NCBI RefSeq assembly: GCF_033807575.1
Contig: NC_084715.1
Coordinates: forward strand, 9,473,349-9,537,348
Reading direction: 5' to 3'
Origin: Cydia pomonella
Lineage: Eukaryota > Arthropoda > Insecta > Lepidoptera > Tortricidae
DNA length: 64,000 nt
Shown here: piece by piece, positions 22,601 through 31,299 of the stretch
Numbering within the stretch: the first letter of the stretch is position 1
How the letters are laid out: each line of letters starts with the position of its first letter
Program-made: the position numbers and the translations under genes
The notes under the pieces: model-generated
Told to the model about the DNA's origin: nothing
The model's input: only the letters and a program-made list of their open reading frames with translations
The model's database searches: none

Positions 22601-25600
22601 TTGAAATTTAATAATCTATGGAAATAGACATAATATTACATTCGCCAGCATATAAATCGCTTTGAAATGCATGCTAATTTCTCCGCTCAATGTAACAATG
22701 AGGTAATGTACCAAAACAATTTTTTTTTTTTTTAATTTAATTTAATTTATTTATTTGGGAAACATACAGCACATAATAATACAATAAGGTACAAGATAAA
22801 GTTAGAACATAAGCCAAAACAGTTTCCACTTACAGCTAATACAAAATTCCTTTGCTCCGAAAAAAAGTACAATATTTGGGTATTTTTAATTTAAAGTTGA
22901 ATTTAACAGTTACATTTAGTAAATAAGATAATACACGAGCACGATTAACAATTATAACAAGCATACTTTAGAATTTTGAAAATAACAAGCACAATTTTTA
23001 TTTAGACTTTGAAATTTTAAATTATGATTATTCCTGAAATGCACACAAATTGCTCACTTGCTCAGTAGGTCGGTGTGACGGAGCATGGCAACCACCTAGT
23101 ATTTATCCCTACCTGGGTACGCATTCCGTACAAGAAATAATATTTATCAGCACCAACTAGGACTTTTCTTTATAAGAAACTCATTTTTATGCAAGATCTG
23201 TTTACTCCATTTATTAAAACTATTTACTTTCAGCAAGATTTTCACGTTAACACTTTACATGAGTGTCTGTTGACTCATTTTATTAGTTAAGACGAAAGGG
23301 GACGGCCGCTGCCCCATACAAACGTAGTCCCCATTTTCCTCTCTAAGGAAAATGATGACTACGTTTGTATGAAAATGCCAGTTCGCACGGGTTCTCCACT
23401 TTTGTCTTAAGGGCAAATACGTTTACTGATGACCACGAGGTTGAAAATTAAAAACCGGCCAAGTGCCAGTCGGACTCACACAGGAAGGGTTCCGTTTCCG
23501 TACCATTATCTATAAAAACGGTCACCCATCCAGGTACTGACCCCGCCCGACGTTGCTTAACTTCGGATTGGATGAGAACCTCGAGATTGGAAAGAAATAT
23601 TTATTTTATTCTGTTTTAAGTATTTGTTGTTATAGCGGCAACAGAAATACATAATCTGTAGAAATTTCAACTGGCTAACTATCACGGTTCATGAGATAGC
23701 CTGGTGACAGACGGACGGACGGACGGACGGACAGCGGAGTCTCAGTAATAAGCTCCCGTTTGACCCTTTGGGTACGGAACCCTAAAAATGTGCTTGAAGT
23801 CCATCTTTGCTTTAGAATTGATTAAAGTGATATAGTAAAGTTATTTTTAACCCACTATTAATAGTACAAATAGTAGTCATAGTCATAAATAGGTTATTCA
23901 AATGGCCTTCCGGTTATTAAATAACCTAATTCTGCGCATAACCTCGCAACCGTCTCAATCCGTTATATGATTTCAAAAGCTTTATAATTTCTGTATCTGA
24001 CAGCTATAGTAAGCTCAGTCCACATTGTTCACGTCCGCCCCTGAAAAGCTACAGGCTTGTACAAATGTAAACACTCGTAGATGCCAACCGTTTCTACTAG
24101 AGTAGGACCAAGCTAATTATTACTGCAATAACTACCGCGACAAGCGAAAATCGAAATTTCGTTATCTGCCCCTTTAGGGGCATGGCACACTGCGTCCGTT
24201 TCGCACGTCGATCCGACATGCCAGGGGGATGCCGCTATAATACAAGCATAACGTTGTCTTGCTCAAACTTCGAATATGCAAGACTGATAGAGGCAGATAA
24301 CGAAATTAAAATTTTTGGTGTTTCGCAGTAGGCTGCTGTTGATGTCACGAAAAGTTTTGCGTAATTCCCCTATTCTGTGTCCTTTAAATTATACTGCTTT
24401 AATTCTGCATGGAATTTCCAATGACAAAGTGTGGCAATGTCATCATTAATGTGATATTTCTATGAAAATGTACCTAATAAAAATGATACTCACTCATTTT
24501 ACTATATTCAAGTGCAAAGTTAGCTTAAACGGACTAGTGTAGTCTGAGGGCCTATCGCGAAAACATAAAAAACTAAATTTTGTCGGCCTGCTGCTCAAGA
24601 GTGATAGAGAGATAGATAACGAAAATTCTATTTTCGATCTTCGCGGTAGGCGTTCTAGTTACGTTAAGTTTTCATAAAATAATTTGGCAACGCCCCCGTG
24701 ATACGTAAAGTTTGACATCACAAAATAATTTCAATGCTTGCATTAATTGGGTACCTGACAATTTTTTGTAAATAATGTCTATCGATCTTGGCTCATGGCA
24801 TTTAAGCAACACAAAGGTCAGAAATGAGAATTAAAGTCAGACGCTTGCACTCGACGATTGAATCGCCTCTAACAAAATGATACCTAATGTAATGTGACGT
24901 CACATCACATTAGTCTGTCCTTAATCTATGGCAGATAAAGAGAATTGCTATGTTAACCCTGAAATATTGCGTTTATGTATATAGTTGTCATACAATTTAT
25001 TTTCCAATAAAATGTAAGGAATCGAATGGTATCATTTTCTTTTTACATTTTGAAAGTAAAAAAAAATATTTTACACTTTGGATGTCTTTTTAAATAGATG
25101 GCTCAATTTCTATCCATTTATCTAAATTTTGTTATAATATTCAACATGTGTCAAGTACCCAATTGTGTGAGTTGCTGTACAAATAAAAAAAAGTTTGTTA
25201 GGTGTGTAAAATTAGTTGTATGCGATGCGACTAATGTCTTTTATCACGTAGCATGCCCTCAAACATAATATTTAACGAAAAACATTTTTCCATCCACCTC
25301 TAAATTAAAAGTTAGGAGGGCTACCACAAACTTTCAGTGATTGGCAATCTCCGACTATATCGTGCTTGGTGTAATATTGGAACGGCAAAGGCCGACAGAC
25401 TCAAGACTAAGCCGATCTCAGAGTTTTGACATTCTTAGCCGACTTCGGGTTCCTTTGGGAAACAAATGAGAAATTAGCTAAAGTCACTAAGGTCAGTTCA
25501 TAAATTTTCTACTTGCTATTTTCGTTAAGTGACGAGAGTGGTTTGGCAAGTAACTTTATAATTGATTATGTTCCTTTGAAAGAAAAAAAAAACAATTTAA

Positions 25601-28268
25601 TTTGTTTCACACTTGGTAATTTTTTTAGTACAACAAAATTGTCTTAAAATCTCAGTGTCCCTCAGGAAACAAAAACAAGTAGAGCCTCTAAATCCTGCCC
25701 AAGAAGAAACTGTTCGCTCTTTTGCATACTAAAGCTCTGAGAAGGAACATAATTAAAATTCGGCTACAATTTAAGAACAATTTGAGAAGTTTTGCTTCAA
25801 TTATCATATTCATCATACATACTTCCTCGTGCCAAGGAGAATTATATTATTCTTAATTTAGTATTTTACTCGCATATTATTTTGGTGACAAAAGGAAGTT
25901 TTGATGTACCTAGAGTCTTTTAAAAATAACAACAGATTAATGCTCGTTTTAAACTTAAAACAATCGTTGCGCACTTTTGTAGTAATTTTATTTAGAGGCT
26001 AATTCCTCAATATACTGCACACAAGTAAAAAACTCGTACTAAACCCCGGCTTAAAGGTATACTCCGAGCATGCTCTACCAGTCAGCCTTAATTTAATCGA
26101 AAATTTTACACTAGTTAAGACCACAAGTTATGTAAGTAAATATTTTTATATGCACCGCAAAGAAAACAAATTCAAATACAGATTTACAGTACAGGGCTTC
26201 CCAAGACTATGGGATATCAAGGGAAAGTACCTTAAATAGTAGATGTTATTTTTAAAAGTTAGTGAAGTTAGTTCTCAGACGAAGCAAGTAATTCTTAGAA
26301 AATCTTTAAATGCAGAATTACTAACTTTTAGAAATACCATAGTCTTCTTTCAGCATAATATCCTATCTACGATATTTAAGGTACTTTCCCTTGATGTCCC
26401 ATAGTCTTGAGACGCCCTGTATAAATAATGCGCATCAGGCGGTCTTATCGATGTAGGTAAGCGATCTCTTCACAACAACCTTAGGGTACTTATTAAATGA
26501 AAACCTAAATTTATGCTTCAGTGTGATGTGTACACGGTAATCTGGCAATTAGCCACTTTCAGTGTTGAGCAGTGACATTTGGATTACTGCAACATAAACG
26601 CATATTGCTTGTGTCAGCGCAACTTAAAGGGGCCCACTGATTAACAGTCCGCCGGACGGTATCGGCCTGTCAGTTAGAACAAAAAGTTGACAGTTCCGAA
26701 CAACTGACTGGCCGATACCGTCCGGCGGTTAATCAGTGGGCCACTTTACGTGTATGCATTTACATGCAGGTTTTTAGAGAATATACGTTCTTCTACTATC
26801 ACATTTAAGGTGTTTCACGACCCCTGTCTCTGCTCGAGACGATATTATATAACAAGATCTGTCTTGTTATTTGAACACGTAAAAGTCATAATACGTACTA
26901 AGTTTGTATACAATTATTAGCACTTTTGTCTCATCAATATGTGTTGCATGGAATTAAAAATGTTATCACTTTAGTACATCTAGCGGGCGTACGAAAAGGC
27001 GTTCGGTTACCAAGTAACACGAGAAGCAAGCCTTTGGAATTGGTTCACACTGGAATAATCACCTCATTAGAAACAGTTAGCTACAATCAACTAGTTCTAT
27101 TTGCTCTCTAAATTACAATTGACGCAATGCAAAGTTCTTCCGAGAAACTCAGGGAACTTCCTTCCAAAGTTACGCAAGCTCGAGCATACGTACATATTAT
27201 GTATTATACTTCACAAATAGAATGTTTCAACTCTCTGTGTGATCTTACAAAAAATCTAAATAAGCTTATTAAGGCTCATAAGATTCTAACGTTGGACCAA
27301 TATAAGCCTATGTAGGCTTACAAGATACTTACGTAAAAGCGATATTAGCCTAAGGTAGCTTAAATAAGTTTTGGAAAGATTACTGTAAATGCAAGCAGCA
27401 TTCAATTAGACTGATATTAGAACGATATCAAAATAAATACGCTTATAATTTGTGCCCAAATCCGGGCTTATACGATGCTATAAGATCAATATAAGAGCGA
27501 AAAAATTGTAGTCTTGAGACTATTCTAAGCGTGTTTTTGCTAGTTGGGTAGTATACATATTTAGGTGTGTAATATGAAGAAGGTAAGAAGTTTTGGCTTT
27601 TTGACTCTTGATATATCTTGATATTTTGTCTGTCGGAAAAAAATGTACCCGTTTTGTCTTAATTATCCTTATTTTCTATACAAAATTTATTAGTCAATTT
27701 TGTAACGGTCCATACAATATGTATGGTTAACTGCGTTACAAAACTGACAATTAAAAGTGGGATACTTTTTTTATTGCTAAAATCGATACAGCTCGTTAAA
27801 AAAAGTACGGGGTACATATTTTCTGAAAATGCCCATTTTTATAGAAATTTAACATTAATGATGACATTGTAAACGCTATGCAGAGTTAGCTTGGACCGAG
27901 TCTAAACGAATTTTAATAATTTAATATAGAACGAAACCGAATTTAATAAACTTACTTAGCATGAGTGAACCGCGACAGTCTCACGTGCGAGATAGACTAT
28001 CCATCTTTTCTAAACCTATTAATTAGACGGCCGACGGAGGGACGGATAGTCTATCTCGCGCGCGAGATATTATCGCGGCGCACTCATGTGAAGCTTACAG
28101 AAAGGCAGCTCAATTATTTTTTAAATATATCCACTGTTGATTTTATGCACATCAGTATTGTATTTTTTAAAACCCTGTTTTTTTTTGTTTCAGGCAATAA
28201 GCATGATAGCTATTTATTTAATTGTGCTGCTGCAGTTCAAGATATCGCTACCAAAAGCTGACTCTTAA
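13531..28268 (+). CDS. Gr1: Gustatory receptor, CO2 receptor clade (Gr1/Gr21a type), nine coding exons
   Basis: Insect chemoreceptor channel subunit expected in sensory-neuron membranes; this clade detects CO2 together with partner receptors. Nine GT-AG exons join in phase to 428 codons plus stop. Seen: ATG at 13,531, an N-terminal segment with YFDEGLNGSLYPDD, then seven hydrophobic segments around residues 96-114, 130-151, about 177-200, about 210-228, about 292-315, about 325-343 and 405-421. Conserved-looking stretches are PHFWIPFVGWGVAHQVAIYK, VRYYRVTGENLQFP, YRFLWLNLSELLQSLGNAYA, ARTYSTYCLFM, NPAVVSLKGYAHVNRELLTS and the C-terminal IYLIVLLQF (411-419), the GR signature. The last three introns are phase 0, the ancestral chemoreceptor pattern. 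These stretches match my memory of Drosophila Gr21a, hence Gr1-type; a Gr2-type paralogue is not excluded. No disabling change seen. Confidence 0.88.
14459..14597 (+). CDS. Gr1: Receptor coding exon 2
   Basis: 139 nt, acceptor TTATACAG ending 14,458, donor GTTTGT from 14,598 (weaker than consensus), phase 1 end. Encodes EQEQRDMLSSQDGD through FYRDHKLLLVLFRALAVMPI, leading into the first membrane segment. Confidence 0.82.
14850..14886. mobile_element. Fragment of the GTACCCCTAGTGTAAAT MITE
   Basis: Only the terminal part: GTACCCCTAGTGTAAATTTA, TTCGATAGCGAAACGTA. The rest is missing. Confidence 0.65.
15037..15217 (+). mobile_element. GGCAAACAAG family repeat
   Basis: Starts TACTACGTCGGTGGCAAACA, then GGCCCGCCTGATGGTAAGCA, GGAGTTACATGCGTGTTGCC, GAGCTCTGGCAACCTTACTC, and AGTGTTATTTGAGTG. 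Fullest copy in the window. Intronic, just upstream of receptor exon 3. Confidence 0.8.
15379..15629 (+). CDS. Gr1: Receptor coding exon 3
   Basis: 251 nt completing a split Gly codon. Encodes TM1 and TM2 with MYAISFYIVATVVVLMVGYE and FLVPHFWIPFVGWGVAHQVA. Donor GTAAGT from 15,630. Decayed copies of this exon follow in the next intron. Confidence 0.93.
15680..16020 (+). pseudogene. Decayed tandem copy of receptor exon 3 (copy 2)
   Basis: 15,866-15,989 reads VAIMVDLMVGYERVMILRSI, then HKFDDYIYAVLFVVFLVQHF, nearly the exon-3 text with several replacements (K to H, E to D, A to V, P to Q). Similarity stops after HFW: the IPFVGWG part is replaced, and the exon-3 start TITFSWKSRATMY is gone. No good acceptor or donor frames it. 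The frame is open for 69 codons (15,874-16,083), but it looks like a relic, not an alternative exon. Confidence 0.85.
16110..16262 (+). pseudogene. More decayed copy of receptor exon 3 (copy 3)
   Basis: GCATCCTCCTTG and TAGGAACTTCTG repeat the upstream part of copy 2 about 333 bp earlier. Then TATTGTGACCATTGTGGAAG, ATGATGCTCCGCTCTATCAG and TTCGACGTCTTCATCTATGC match exon 3 with deletions and frame breaks. This indicates that the copy and its flank were duplicated a second time. Confidence 0.75.
16313..16464. mobile_element. Palindromic MITE
   Basis: Left end GGGCCACCCCACAATAGCGT with TTTGAGCGTC; right end CTCAGGAGACGCTAGTTTGG with GGTCTCT. Terminal arms of about 28 bp, imperfect. Lies in the receptor intron. 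Confidence 0.65.
16973..17233 (+). CDS. Gr1: Receptor coding exon 4
   Basis: 261 nt, 87 codons, phase 0 at both ends. Encodes VRYYRVTGENLQFPNLQTQI, TM3 (VGCLLLAVCFLLSLCALM) and TM4 (AYYHIIIMINMNCALWFINC). Donor GTACGT from 17,234. Confidence 0.93.
17603..17762. mobile_element. MITE with ATGTCACTGTTGACAGCT termini (160 bp)
   Basis: Left arm ATGTCACTGTTGACAGCTAA, right arm GTCAGCTGTCAACAGTGACA followed by T. Inverted arms extend about 37 bp imperfectly to ATATCCA/TGGATAT. Confidence 0.8.
18660..18787 (+). CDS. Gr1: Receptor coding exon 5
   Basis: 128 nt, acceptor ATTCTCTAG ending 18,659, donor GTAACT from 18,788, ending at phase 2 inside a Met codon. Encodes DVNVEISAKLISRYRFLWLN, LSELLQSLGNAYARTYSTYC, LF. 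Confidence 0.92.
19285..19444 (+). CDS. Gr1: Receptor coding exon 6
   Basis: 160 nt. Completes the split Met, then FFNITIAVYGALSEIVDHGF, GFSFKEMGLFVDAAYCSTLL, FIFADCSHKSTLK. The acceptor CTCGTAAAG is purine-rich and weak, but phase and protein continuity fit. Donor GTAAGA from 19,445. A decayed copy lies about 55 bp downstream. Confidence 0.9.
19496..19652 (+). pseudogene. Decayed tandem copy of receptor exon 6
   Basis: Reads ITIAVYDALSEIVAHGFGFR, FKEMGLFVDAAY, then a 4-nt insertion (CTAC after GCTTAC) shifts the frame and brings stops; the rest still matches at DNA level through CCACGCTCAAG, with a usable donor GTGAGA after it. The acceptor side is not preserved. A recent exon duplication, now disabled. 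Confidence 0.88.
20560..20775. mobile_element. GC-rich palindromic MITE inserted in a TACGGAACCC-type repeat
   Basis: The outer repeat shows GACAGACGGACAGAGTCGCA on the left and TTTTGGTACGGAACCCTA on the right. Between them, from about 20,606, is GGATGACTCACGCTAGACCG, a GC-rich stretch and CCGGCCCAGCCCCGGCCCGG. The GC-rich element recurs complete at 34,497-34,650. The right terminus here appears truncated. Confidence 0.75.
21248..21319 (+). CDS. Gr1: Receptor coding exon 7
   Basis: 72 nt, 24 codons, phase 0 at both ends. Encodes VAAGVQDTLLGIDVLAIDRP, AQKE, part of the intracellular loop before the last membrane segment. Donor GTTTGA from 21,320 is weak. Confidence 0.9.
21444..21627. mobile_element. 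Palindromic MITE, GTACCCCTAGTGTAAAT termini, copy 1
   Basis: Termini GTACCCCTAGTGTAAAT and ATTTACACTAGGGGTAC. Inner arms include AACGCGTTTGCGTTAAGTCT and AGACTAAACGCAAACGCGTA. A second full copy in the opposite orientation lies at 36,434-36,624, and a fragment at 14,850-14,886. Confidence 0.85.
21868..21957 (+). CDS. Gr1: Receptor coding exon 8
   Basis: 90 nt, 30 codons, phase 0. Encodes IDHFIQAIEMNPAVVSLKGY, AHVNRELLTS. Acceptor TTTCATTTGCAG ends 21,867; donor GTGAGT from 21,958 begins the 6.2-kb last intron. Confidence 0.92.
22028..22156. mobile_element. MITE of the CCGCGAAAATCGAA family, copy 1
   Basis: Left ATAACCGCGAAAATCGAAGT, right CGAATTTCGGTTTTCGCGGT. Relatives at 24,132 and 24,551 share CGCGAAAA ends with GATAACGAAAT-like inner arms. 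Confidence 0.75.
22375..22575 (-). mobile_element. LINE ORF C-terminal fragment (subfamily A)
   Basis: The minus strand encodes GLYRQLAKRLVDGTGDKRAG, then AHRLSIAIQRGNAASILGTM, the same C-terminal block as copies at 49.6 and 55.1 kb but with a different ending (PRWPVFDLYF). 5'-truncated, non-functional alone. Confidence 0.75.
22718..22850 (-). repeat. LINE-type 3' end, reverse orientation
   Basis: Poly-T, then TTTATTTATTTGGGAAACAT and ACAGCACATAATAATACAAT. In reverse this is a 3' UTR ending in poly-A. Confidence 0.55.
23287..23410. mobile_element. TTAA-flanked MITE (piggyBac-type target site)
   Basis: TTAA at both edges. Inverted ends GACGAAAGGGGACG and CCACTTTTGTC, with inner arms CATACAAACGTAGTCCCCAT and ATGACTACGTTTGTATG. 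The TTAA target is characteristic of piggyBac-like elements; a related larger structure lies at 32,832-33,725. Confidence 0.75.
23451..23788 (+). mobile_element. ACCGGCCAAGTG...TACGGAACCCTA repeat
   Basis: Starts AAAACCGGCCAAGTGCCAGT, has GGGTTCCGTTTCCGTACCAT, a (GGAC)n run at about 23,713-23,736, and ends GGTACGGAACCCTAAAAA. Reverse copy at 48,844-49,132; related element at 38,838-39,575. Confidence 0.75.
24132..24331. mobile_element. MITE of the CGCGAAAA family, copy 2
   Basis: Left ATCGAAATTTCGTTATCTGC, right GCAGATAACGAAATTAAAAT, with TTTCGCAGTA at the end. About 200 bp. Confidence 0.7.
24551..24650. mobile_element. MITE of the CGCGAAAA family, copy 3
   Basis: Left CCTATCGCGAAAAC, right GATAACGAAAATTCTATTTT then TCGCGGTAGG. 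About 100 bp. Confidence 0.65.
24660..26185. other. Intron segment, nothing recognised
   Basis: AT-rich sequence without recognised coding or repeat signal apart from homopolymers. Confidence 0.5.
26190..26421. mobile_element. 232-bp MITE with about 50-bp inverted arms
   Basis: Left TACAGGGCTTCCCAAGACTA, TGGGATATCAAGGGAAAGTA, CCTTAAAT; right is the complement with a few mismatches, ending GACGCCCTGTA. Confidence 0.85.
26428..26490 (-). repeat. LINE-tail fragment, reverse (same family as 29.3 kb)
   Basis: Carries AGGCGGTCTTATCGATG and TAAGCGATCTCTTC, the reverse of the GAGATTGCTCTTAAGCGATA and AGACCGCCTGTTGTTACC region at 29,335-29,375. Confidence 0.6.
26625..26748. mobile_element. Palindromic MITE with GGCCCACTGATTAAC ends
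   Basis: Left GGGGCCCACTGATTAACAGT, CCGCCGGACGGTATCGGCC; right GGCCGATACCGTCCGGCGGT, TAATCAGTGGGCC. Near-perfect over about 45 bp per arm. Confidence 0.85.
27962..28086. mobile_element. Palindromic MITE close to the last receptor exon
   Basis: Left TGAGTGAACCGCGACAGTCT, CGAGATAGACTATCC; right GGATAGTCTATCTCGCGCGC, ATCGCGGCGCACTCA. Ends 108 bp before the final coding exon, so it lies near the branch-point region. Confidence 0.8.
28194..28268 (+). CDS. Gr1: Receptor coding exon 9 with stop
   Basis: 24 codons plus TAA. Acceptor TTTTTTTTGTTTCAG ends 28,193. Encodes AISMIAIYLIVLLQFKISLP, KADS: TM7 with the GR C-terminal signature. Confidence 0.92.
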   Translation, partial: AISMIAIYLIVLLQFKISLPKADS

Positions 28269-28960
28269 GACACCCAAATCACCTAATCTACTTGGAACTT
28301 TCCTGCAGCGCAAAGTTTATTCACTTACTGAGACAAACTTATTCCATAATAATTGCCGTATGTTGCTAGTCTGTGACAAGTTAGATGGGAAATTGCTATT
28401 ACTGGAAGTGGTATTAGTGAATATACTGTGTACGCCCACTTTACTCTTATTTTGTCCTCCCATTCTCACCATATGAAGCATTAAGTAAATATTAATTAAT
28501 GTTCACAGTTATTAGCTTACGTTAATGTTCAAAGTTTAGCACAGAAAGTTATGCTTAGCATCCTAGCTTTCATATAGAAAGTAGTTCAAAAAGCAATAGA
28601 CGAAGTTATAATTTCGTGAGTTGAAATGTTAGTAGTTGAAATGTAATTGTACATAGCTACAGTAAATTTAGTCAATTATAAGTTAGACGTAGATAATTAA
28701 AATAATTTTGTCACCGATATTTTAATAATAGGGTAATAAGTTTTAGCCGATTTTTTCCTTCAGATGTCAATAAAATTTGGTACATACATAGAGTTCCCTA
28801 TTCTGTACATAATAAGCGCAATTTCACCGTGTGTCTGAAACAATCTTCCACTTAAACAACTTCCAATTACATAGGACATTTTTTCGTCCCCTTTTTGTTT
28901 GATAAAATCTAGCGATACCATTGTAAATACCTAGTTTAGCAAATTTCGTACAATAAAGGA
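28269..28960 (+). other. Receptor 3' UTR candidates
   Basis: AATAAA at 28,769-28,774 and 28,952-28,957 are possible polyadenylation signals, 500-690 nt past the stop. Earlier variants are possible; no transcript data. Confidence 0.45.
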
Positions 28961-29319
28961 AGTTGAAAACTGCTGTCATTTTCTATTCTGTTAACAACCC
29001 TATACATTCTGGCCGCGAGAAAGTATAGCGCGTTTAAAAAATATTGTACGAAATGATACTAACGAAATACAGTTATGTAAAAAAATATAATATGGGATAC
29101 AGTAAAGATCGTGTCATTCACGAAACGCGTGCCTTGACTCGTAGAGTCATGTTATTAAAGGTCAAAACAACAAATCACATCAAGGTGTTACAAATCTTCG
29201 CGTCATCGTGGATGGCAACGAACTATAATCCCATCGGCATTAGTGTAAGTTCATAAACTCTAAAAGTTGTAAAGTTGTAATTATTTGACTTTTAATTTTT
29301 TTTTCGTTGTCTCCGATAC

Positions 29320-29465
29320 CCAAAGGTTGTCTGGAAGAGATTGCTCTTAAGCGATAAGACCGCCTGTTGTTACCTCTATCAAATTGTCTTTGTATGTTTC
29401 TGCACGTTTATTGTAAACTATGTGAGGTGTGCAATAAAGTGTATTGTATTGTATTGTAAAGTAAA
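29320..29465 (+). mobile_element. LINE 3' end with (GTATT)n tail
   Basis: Carries GAGATTGCTCTTAAGCGATA, AGACCGCCTGTTGTTACCTC, TGTGCAATAAAGTGTATTG and a short TGTATTGTATTG tail. A truncated non-LTR element (family not named). Confidence 0.7.
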
Positions 29466-29469
29466 GGAT

Positions 29470-30260
29470 CTAAATTATGTGTGTTTTCATTTATAAGTAA
29501 ATTACAACTTGATTTCAACAAAATGTTATTCGTAATTTTTCCTACATTTCGTTGACGCATGCGTTCAACGCTGCGTTTATCGCATAAAACAACCGCGCGT
29601 TTAAAACTGTCATATCGCTCGAAAATCCGAGTGAATATAGATATTCTCGACCCTTAGCCTGGAGTGGTGTCATTTGCAGACTTCTAGTTTCAGATTGTCA
29701 TGCGGGCTTTAAAGGTAGATGAGCTTTAAAGATAACCAATATGTGATTTGCAAGTAGAACGCTAGTCTTTACGCAAAACTAATTAGATGTCCTAAAAGGT
29801 TACGTACCTACCTACTTAATAATTTCTTCAGTTAATGTTTGATAATTATACTGATATTCGATTCAGTTTTCAAAATGCTTATTTCCAGAAATACAATTTA
29901 CAGACGAACATTTTAAAAGGTACATAATACAAATCAAATTTAAAACGAAACAACTACAACTATTGTGTTTTTGTAATTGTAAAATGACCGAGATATGAGG
30001 CCTTGTGCCTAATTAAATACCTAGTTAATGCGTCAAATAGATAGTGGCCACCAACGAACACATAATAATCTAAATAAACCTATTTAAACCTAATACATTT
30101 AAGTGATTACATAACCTAATATAATGTACTCTTGAACCGTCTGTCACCCGCAATCACTTCCTTGACAGCTGTAATGGATTTTCATTAATCAACTTTTCCA
30201 ATTTTCCACAAACGCTCCGTTCGGTATCTAAGTTTATCAATATCGCCAGGACCGACCATC
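29470..30260. other. Intergenic, no gene recognised
   Basis: AT-rich sequence; no coding or clear repeat structure. Confidence 0.5.
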
Positions 30261-30263
30261 ATG

Positions 30264-30727
30264 ACATTTTATTTTAGGTACATTTATAATGATTCTCAGT
30301 ATGGTTTTGAGATGTCAGTGCCATTAAACAGCTTGGATACGGTGATAAACGTCATTTCAAAACAATTTTGCGAGATTTTGCGTTTTAAGGTTATAAGTTG
30401 TGTGGATATCACCGCATCTGTCACCGTACGTAAATACCTATTAACTTGTTTTGTAAAATACTATAGGGGTTTTAATGGCACTGACGCAGGGATCGGAACC
30501 GGTTTTTTGCAAAAACATCGAAATAACCATATATTTCGGTTTATTTTATACTCTAAATGTAGGACTCAGTTGTGTTTTCAGATAACGACTTCGTATTATT
30601 AGATTGCCTAATTAGAAATGAAGTAATTAACAAAGAACGAAAAAATACCGTTTTCGTTCCCATACAAAAAATACCGGTTTCCGATCCCTGCACTGACGTA
30701 CTGAGAATCATCAATATAAAATGTGTT
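30264..30727. mobile_element. Older palindromic element split by a hAT-like MITE
   Basis: Outer arms: ATTTATAATGATTCTCAGTA and GTCAGTGCCATTAAA on the left, TTTTAATGGCACTGA just before and TACTGAGAATCATCAATATA after the inner element. Removing the inner 204 bp and one duplication restores the arm pairing. Confidence 0.75.
30487..30690. mobile_element. 204-bp hAT-like MITE with perfect 8-bp target-site duplication
   Basis: Ends CAGGGATCGGAACCGG and CCGGTTTCCGATCCCTG. Flanked by CACTGACG at 30,479-30,486 and 30,691-30,698. Inserted in the right arm of the surrounding palindrome, so it is younger. Confidence 0.88.
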
Positions 30728-31181
30728 GGTCTAAAATAAAATAGAGCTTGTAAATATTTAAGGAGTAGATAGATGATACTCGTAATGATAAAATTCACGA
30801 GATAAGAGAGAGCTTCGGAACCTTCTGAATTCAAAAATTAAAAAGTAAATAAATTATATGACTCTTTTCCGTTGTTTATTCAAATGTCTAAAGGAATTTT
30901 CCACCAGTCAAACAAAGAGTTTGCAAATAAAATAAGGGTGTTTGTATTTATGTCAACGTCAAGTTGGAAGATTGGGCACAATCAAGGACGGATAATGTTT
31001 ACTGTCAATATGCTGTCAATAATGCTTGTATACCCGCTGGCAGGAAAAAAGGAGAAAACCCAAAGAACCGTTAAAATAAACACAACGCATCGACCTGCCA
31101 GTTATCGATACTTCAAGTAAACTATTCGTAGGCATTCTCAATTTTGTAGCACTTTTTTTTCAGTTTATTTGGCAGTAAGTG

Positions 31182-31289
31182 CAGTCAGCAAAACTATTAG
31201 CTTAGCAACTCCCCTTTTTTTGACGCGTAGGAATGCATACAAAGATGTACATATGCGGGGGTGGGGTGCTAATAGTTTTGTTGACTGTA
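31182..31289. mobile_element. Small palindromic MITE, CAGTCAGCAAAACTATTAGC ends
   Basis: Left CAGTCAGCAAAACTATTAGC, right GCTAATAGTTTTGTTGACTG. Ends resemble the other CAGTCAGC elements near 8, 34.4, 38.5 and 53.8 kb. Confidence 0.75.
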
Positions 31290-31299
31290 TACTACATTG

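Larger units (their letters stand above)
21958..28193 (+). other. Last receptor intron, 6.2 kb, TE-loaded
   Basis: Contains, in order: three MITEs of the TCGCGAAAA family, a LINE coding fragment (minus), a LINE 3' end, a TTAA-flanked MITE, a TACGGAACCC repeat, a 232-bp palindromic MITE, a LINE-tail fragment, and two GC-richer palindromes. No cellular exon recognised. Confidence 0.8.

Noticed and set aside
30261..30602. 113-codon plus ORF
   Set aside because: Runs through two nested palindromic elements.
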